Positions 5,779 through 9,137 of a stretch of DNA of 9,137 bases are shown piece after piece. Made by a program: the position numbers and the translations under genes. Under the pieces are notes generated by a model. The model was not told the origin of the DNA. It saw only the letters and a program-made list of their open reading frames with translations, and ran no database searches. The stretch is from Spartobacteria bacterium (GTDB lineage: Bacteria; Verrucomicrobiota; Verrucomicrobiia; Chthoniobacterales; Chthoniobacteraceae). Every line of letters begins with the position of its first letter. Position 1 is the first letter of the stretch. The stretch spans positions 1 through 9,137 of the forward strand of contig JANXZI010000609.1 of the NCBI GenBank assembly GCA_025355595.1, in the 5' to 3' direction.

Positions 5779-6894
5779 GTGCGCATCCTCATCGCTCCCG
5801 ACAAATTCAAAGGCTCGCTCTCCGCGCCTGCCGCCGCGGAGGCCATCGCTCGCGGGGTGCGCAGCGTGTGGCCGGATGCGCAGCTCGACTTCGCGCCGAT
5901 CGCGGATGGCGGCGAGGGCTTTGCCGAATCGCTCGCTGTCGCGCTCGGCGCGGAGTGGGTGAATGTCGCGAGCGAGGACGCGCTCGGGCGGTCCATCGTG
6001 GCGCGTTACGCGTGGCTCGCTTCGGAGCAGCTCGCGGTCTTGGAAATGAGTGAGGCCAGCGGGTTGCACCGCGTCGCGCCGCACGAACGCAATCCGCTCC
6101 GCGCCGACACGTTTGGCACGGGCATCCTCGTCGCGCACGCGATCGCATGCGGTGCGCGGCGCATCCTCGTCGGGATCGGCGGGAGTGCGACGACCGACGG
6201 CGGGGTGGGGATGGCGCGTGCGCTCGGCTTCCGTTTCATCGCTGGCGACGGATGCGAATTTCCCGCGACACCCGGCGCGTTGCCATCGCTTGCGAGGATC
6301 GTGCGCCCTGAGAATCTGCGGCAGCCGGAAATCCTCGCCGCATGCGACGTGCAGAATCCGCTCCTTGGCGCGCGCGGCGCGGCTCGCGTGTACGGCCCGC
6401 AGAAAGGCGCGGATCCCGCGACGGTCGAATTCCTCGACAGCGCGCTCGCGCGACTCGCCGATGTGTGCGCGGCGGAACTCGGCTGCGATCATCGCGATGT
6501 CCCCGGCGCCGGTGCAGCGGGCGGGCTCGGCTTCGGCCTGCTCACTTTCTGCGGCGCAAAAATCCGCCCCGGCTTCGACATAATCGCGGAGGCGCTCCGC
6601 CTCGGCGAACGCGTCGCCCTCGCCGATCTTGTGATCACCGGCGAGGGCCGCATAGACGATCAGACGCTTGACGGCAAAGGCCCCGCGGGGGTCGCCGCGC
6701 TCGCACGCGCCGCGGGCCGGCGCGTGATTGCCTTCGGCGGAGCGATCACCGCGGTGGCGGAAGCCTCGGGAGTTTTCGACGCGCTCATCCCCATCGCGGA
6801 CCGTCCGCTCACTATCGCGGAAGCGATCGCCGAGGCCGCCCCGCTGCTGGAACGCGCCAGCCGCCGCGCCGCGCAGCTCATCCGCGGCGCGTAG
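5779..6894 (+). CDS. garK: Glycerate kinase (GarK/GlxK family)
   Basis: This 371-residue cytoplasmic kinase phosphorylates D-glycerate with ATP and feeds glyoxylate, serine or sugar-acid breakdown into glycolysis. Most members of this family make 2-phosphoglycerate. The N-terminus RILIAPDKFKGSLSA matches the family's IAPDSFKGSLSA signature. It is followed by IADGGEGFAE (41-50), the glycine-rich GIGGSATTDGGVGMARALG (132-150), PGAGAAGGLGFGL (242-254), VITGEGRIDDQTLDGKGP (285-302) and VIAFGGAI (316-323). The length is close to the usual 370-380 residues. I chose GTG 5779 because it places the signature at residue 2. The more upstream TTG at 5737 in the same frame lies inside the heptad repeat. 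There is no visible Shine-Dalgarno. It is divergent from the dlt operon, ends at a hairpin terminator, and has no functional link to either neighbour that I can see. Confidence 0.93.
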   Translation: MRILIAPDKFKGSLSAPAAAEAIARGVRSVWPDAQLDFAPIADGGEGFAESLAVALGAEWVNVASEDALGRSIVARYAWLASEQLAVLEMSEASGLHRVAPHERNPLRADTFGTGILVAHAIACGARRILVGIGGSATTDGGVGMARALGFRFIAGDGCEFPATPGALPSLARIVRPENLRQPEILAACDVQNPLLGARGAARVYGPQKGADPATVEFLDSALARLADVCAAELGCDHRDVPGAGAAGGLGFGLLTFCGAKIRPGFDIIAEALRLGERVALADLVITGEGRIDDQTLDGKGPAGVAALARAAGRRVIAFGGAITAVAEASGVFDALIPIADRPLTIAEAIAEAAPLLERASRRAAQLIRGA

Positions 6895-6921
6895 GGTTTC
6901 CTCGTGTGCTCACAAAGCAAA

Positions 6922-6949
6922 ACGGGCTTCCCCGCGAAGGGAAGCCCGT
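6922..6949 (-). terminator. Hairpin terminator between convergent genes
   Basis: A perfect 11-bp stem (ACGGGCTTCCC, 6922-6932; GGGAAGCCCGT, 6939-6949) closes a 6-base loop. Read leftward, the stem runs directly into TTTTGCTTTG, a good Rho-independent tail for the gene ending at 6988. Read rightward, the tail is GTTGAAAC, which is U-poor, but the same hairpin lies 27 bp past the glycerate kinase stop and may also help end that transcript. Confidence 0.8.
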
Positions 6950-6987
6950 GTTGAAACTTGCAGGCGAACGAGGTCCGCCCGGAGCGG

Positions 6988-7398
6988 CTACTTGCTGTCC
7001 TTTTTCGGGTCAGCCGGAGCATCCGGCACGTTGATGCTGGTGATGCCGGAGTTCACGAGGATGGCGATGATCTCCTTCGCGTCTTTGACCTGGGGATCCT
7101 TGTCGTCACCCTTCGACAGTTCGTTTACTTTCTTGATCATCTGCGCAAACCGTGTCTGCGAATCTGACGAATCTTTGACTTGGGGGGCGCGCTGCTCGAT
7201 GCCCTTCGCGAGCTGTTCCTTGGCGTTCCTGTAGGAGGTGATCTGCTTGTCCACGTTGTCGCTCTGCCACTTCACCGTGGCCGTGGCATTGCCGACGCCC
7301 TTGATTTGGCTGAAGAAGAGAACGGACAACGCCAGCGCCACGAGGGCGATCGGCGTGTGGACGGAGACGAATGGGTTTTTGGGTTCCTGGTTTTCCAT
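6988..7398 (-). CDS. Small membrane-anchored protein of unknown function (136 aa)
   Basis: I do not recognise a family. It has a polar N-terminus (about 13 residues), one hydrophobic segment (about 14-31, HTPIALVALALSVLFFSQ), and then a polar, helix-prone region from about 45 to 115 with many Lys, Gln and Asp residues (SYRNAKEQLAKGIEQRAP, FAQMIKKVNELSK). It ends in a charged, Pro- and Lys-containing tail. The expected topology is N-in with the bulk outside the cytoplasm. It starts with ATG 20 bp after the stop of the neighbouring membrane protein, so the two are probably co-transcribed, and it is followed by the hairpin terminator. The pair shares size and architecture but I see no clear sequence identity between them. 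The coding assignment rests on sensible composition, operon spacing and a correctly placed terminator. Confidence 0.8.
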   Translation of the reverse strand: MENQEPKNPFVSVHTPIALVALALSVLFFSQIKGVGNATATVKWQSDNVDKQITSYRNAKEQLAKGIEQRAPQVKDSSDSQTRFAQMIKKVNELSKGDDKDPQVKDAKEIIAILVNSGITSINVPDAPADPKKDSK

Positions 7399-7418
7399 GG
7401 CTTGTAGAATGTTGGGGA

Positions 7419-7877
7419 TTAGTTTCCTGAGGCAGGGGCGGCGGGCGCGGCAGGTGTTCTCGGCGCGGGTGTTCCCGGAGCGCCGGCGGCACCCTGCTTG
7501 GCCTTGTTGTCTTCGATCTCCTTGTCAATTTTCTTCAGATCTTCGTCGCTGGGGATTGCTTTCTCAAATTTCTGGTCGTTCAGCATCTCCCGGAATTTTT
7601 GGTTCTTATTCTTCGCAGCCACATACCCCATGCGACCGACGATGGGGCCGATCACCTTCTGGCCAAGATTGGCTCCGGTGTTGATGATTTCAGCCTGCCG
7701 CTGATACTCTTGGTTTTGCAGCGTGACGGTGTTGTTGAGTTCCTGAAAGTCAGTCTGCTTTTTGAGGAACTCGCTCTGGAGGCTGTTGTTCGTCTGCGAC
7801 GCGCTGAAGCTCACGAAGCTTAGAATCACGGCCAGCAGCGCGAGCGCCGATGAGAGAAGGAATGGTGCGTTTTTCAT
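7419..7877 (-). CDS. Small membrane-anchored coiled-coil protein of unknown function (152 aa)
   Basis: I do not recognise a family. The N-terminus is a single hydrophobic segment (about 5-26, PFLLSSALALLAVILSFVSF), which could be a signal anchor. Next comes a Gln/Asn-rich, heptad-like helical stretch (about 28-66, including LQSEFLKKQTDFQELNNT and LQNQEYQRQAEI), then a more conserved-looking segment INTGANLGQKVIGPIVGRMG (65-84). A charged helix (91-125) follows, and the end is an Ala/Pro-rich tail (129-152: AGAPGTPAPR, PAAPAAPAS), typical of a disordered cell-envelope linker. It starts with the ATG at 7875-7877, with no clear Shine-Dalgarno. It is the first gene of a two-gene unit with the 136-residue protein. 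A role in the envelope is an inference from topology only. Confidence 0.82.
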   Translation of the reverse strand: MKNAPFLLSSALALLAVILSFVSFSASQTNNSLQSEFLKKQTDFQELNNTVTLQNQEYQRQAEIINTGANLGQKVIGPIVGRMGYVAAKNKNQKFREMLNDQKFEKAIPSDEDLKKIDKEIEDNKAKQGAAGAPGTPAPRTPAAPAAPASGN

Positions 7878-7961
7878 TGTTTGGAATTAAGGGGCGGGAC
7901 TTCTTCTGCAAGACGCCCAATCCGTCAAGCGTGAAGCGCGGTTTTTTTTCCGCAGAAGTGC

Positions 7962-8414
7962 TCACCGGGTCCGTTTTCCAGACTTCGAGAGCCGCGGCGT
8001 CTGGATCAGGTTTCCATTCGCGTCATACGTGTCCACACTCACGCTGATCGCACCACCGGGGCGAAGGCTGTAGATGTAATTTTTCGTGCCGAGGAGATTG
8101 TCCCTCGGGCCGTAAATGACTTCCTGGATGACGCGATCCTCGCCGTCCGTCTTGTAGGCGCTCTTCTGATAGATCACGCCCTTCGCATTGTACATGATCG
8201 CCGAGACGGGCGCGAGGCGCTCATCCAGCTTGCACACGACCTTGTGCGTCATCCGCAGGCTCGAATCGAAGAATGTCTCGACGGACTCGCGCTTCAAACT
8301 GTCCACGTTGCGCGAACTGCCCGACCCGTCTGGGAACTTGCGGTTCGTGAGACGGATCGCGGGTTCGGCGATCACCGTGGCCGAGAGTATGAAAAAAATG
8401 AGGAGCGTCTTCAT
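7962..8414 (-). CDS. Small secreted protein of unknown function (150 aa)
   Basis: The protein starts MKTLLIFFILSATVIA-EPAI, a short classical Sec signal peptide with likely cleavage after residue 16 (VIA/EP). The frame extends to 8477, but the upstream part lies across the end of the neighbouring oxidoreductase gene, so I chose ATG 8414, 16 bp after that gene's stop. The mature ~134 residues look beta-rich. The C-terminal half has repeated aromatic strand-turn units, VIYGPRDNLLGT (99-110) and DTYDANGNLIQTP (128-140). These loosely resemble the Y-x-x-x-G-x-L turns of YwqK/MORN or RHS-type repeats, not strongly enough to assign a family. There is one cysteine (C61). It is probably co-transcribed with the FAD oxidoreductase gene. 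Its function is unknown. Confidence 0.78.
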   Translation of the reverse strand: MKTLLIFFILSATVIAEPAIRLTNRKFPDGSGSSRNVDSLKRESVETFFDSSLRMTHKVVCKLDERLAPVSAIMYNAKGVIYQKSAYKTDGEDRVIQEVIYGPRDNLLGTKNYIYSLRPGGAISVSVDTYDANGNLIQTPRLSKSGKRTR

Positions 8415-8430
8415 GGTTCGCGGGCAGTCG

Positions 8431-9137
8431 CTATTCGGTGGGCAGAAGCTGGATGACGTCAATGGCGACATTGCCATCGGCCGGGCCGTCGCCGACGATC
8501 ACGACGGCAGGCTTGCCGGGTGCAAAATGAAATTTCCCGAGGCTCACGAAGCCCTTCTCGATCGGCGCGGGGATGCGCTCGTTGACCGTCAGTTTTTTCA
8601 CGCCGTCGGCGGATTCGACGCTCACGGGCACCTTCGTCCCGCGATTCTCGTGCGGGCTGTAGCTCAGTCGCACCTCGTAGGTGCCCGGCTTTTGGATCAC
8701 AAACTCGTACCGCGCCCCGCCCGTCTCCATCGCGGCGCGATAGCGGTAGCCTTCGCCGTAAAAGCCCGGCAGTCCGTGGCCCTCGGCCCATTTGCCGGTG
8801 AGCTTTGCCTGGCTGTCATCAAGCGCGAGGCCGGGGAGCGATTTCACCGCGATGCCCGCGGGCGCGTCGTGCGTGTCGCCCGCAGTCGGTGCCAGCGGTT
8901 TGTAATTCGCGGGGAGCGCGGGCGTCTCGCTCACGGTCGCGCGCCGCGCGGCGCCGGGCAGGCGCATGAGTTCCTGGAGCTCGGAAAAGTAGCGCTCGTA
9001 GATCGCACGCGGCATCACGTCCATTTTGATGCACAGGCTCGCGGCCTTGCCGACGACCTCGCCGATCATGCCGCCGGTCTTCATCACGCGCACGGTGCCG
9101 AGCGCCTCGTGCGTCACGCTCACGTCGCGGCCCGCCA
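8431..9137 (-). CDS. FAD-dependent oxidoreductase with golvesin/xanthan-lyase-like C-terminal domain, 5' end beyond the window
   Basis: The frame is open to the right edge, so only the C-terminal 234 residues are visible and the GTG at 9123 is internal. The first part (GRDVSVTHEALGTVRVMKT, GGMIGEVVGKAA, then an YERYFSELQELM helix) matches the C-terminal end of the FAD_oxidored family. These proteins have SVTHxALGSVRVMxTxGxMGE near the FAD site, and xanthan-lyase and other secreted polysaccharide-associated enzymes are often annotated with the same fold. After a Pro-rich linker, the last ~130 residues (8431-8829) form a beta-sandwich: WAEGHGLPGFYGEGYRY, YEFVIQKPGTYEVRLSYSP, FHFAPGKPAVVIVGDG, then VAIDVIQLLP. 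This resembles the golvesin C-terminal/xanthan-lyase accessory domain, a likely carbohydrate- or surface-binding module. The substrate is unknown. It is followed 16 bp later by the small secreted protein gene. Confidence 0.88.
   Translation of the reverse strand, partial: AGRDVSVTHEALGTVRVMKTGGMIGEVVGKAASLCIKMDVMPRAIYERYFSELQELMRLPGAARRATVSETPALPANYKPLAPTAGDTHDAPAGIAVKSLPGLALDDSQAKLTGKWAEGHGLPGFYGEGYRYRAAMETGGARYEFVIQKPGTYEVRLSYSPHENRGTKVPVSVESADGVKKLTVNERIPAPIEKGFVSLGKFHFAPGKPAVVIVGDGPADGNVAIDVIQLLPTE

Noticed and set aside
5458..6492. A 344-codon minus-strand frame across the repeat and the glycerate kinase gene.
   Set aside because: It is antisense to well-supported glycerate kinase motifs and contains translated repeat (FNAQRP units), so it is not a gene.
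7903..7958. A CTTCTGC/GCAGAAG pair and an 8-T run, considered as a terminator or promoter element upstream of the 152-residue protein gene.
   Set aside because: The stem is only 7 bp with a 42-base gap, and the T-run lies on the plus strand where no gene ends. A TTGACG on the minus strand (7923-7928) has no convincing -10 at the right distance.

Overview
The window looks like chromosomal DNA from a GC-rich Gram-negative bacterium, most likely a member of the Verrucomicrobiota (Chthoniobacter/Opitutus-like). This rests on four things: strongly GC-biased third positions, few recognisable Shine-Dalgarno sequences, a TTGGGCG/TTGAATG heptad repeat of a kind I associate with that phylum, and an FAD-dependent oxidoreductase with an appended beta-sandwich, a type common in Verrucomicrobiota and Planctomycetota. 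The phylum is an inference, because no rRNA or other phylogenetic marker is present.

Layout, left to right. (1) 1-696 (+): the 3' nine-tenths of nagB, glucosamine-6-phosphate deaminase, cut by the left edge. (2) 686-5591 (-): a complete, tightly packed D-alanylation operon, transcribed leftward in the order dltD-dltC-dltX-dltA-dltB. The gaps are 33 bp, a 4-bp overlap, 2 bp and 18 bp. The order differs from the usual Firmicute dltXABCD, and DltB is enlarged at both ends. (3) 5592-5778: the divergent intergenic region, with a possible dltD promoter and an inverted-repeat element (5654-5771) whose two arms are built of 7-bp tandem units. (4) 5779-6894 (+): a glycerate kinase gene, followed by a strong hairpin terminator (6922-6949) shared with the converging genes. 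(5) 6988-7877 (-): two small membrane-anchored, helix-rich proteins of unknown function. (6) 7962-9137 (-): a small secreted protein of unknown function and the 3' part of an FAD-dependent oxidoreductase with a golvesin/xanthan-lyase-like C-terminal domain, cut by the right edge.

How the genes fit together. DltA should activate an amino acid (D-alanine by family) and load it on the phosphopantetheine arm of DltC. The MBOAT channel protein DltB, helped by the single-pass peptide DltX, should pass it across the inner membrane, and the membrane-anchored SGNH-type protein DltD should transfer it to an extracytoplasmic acceptor. Firmicutes use this pathway on teichoic acids. A Gram-negative host would have none, so the acceptor (LPS, exopolysaccharide or a protein) is unknown. 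The extra C-terminal domain on DltB is a candidate for acceptor-specific adaptation. The operon is the most interesting part of the window. nagB and the glycerate kinase gene are ordinary metabolic neighbours with no evident link to it.
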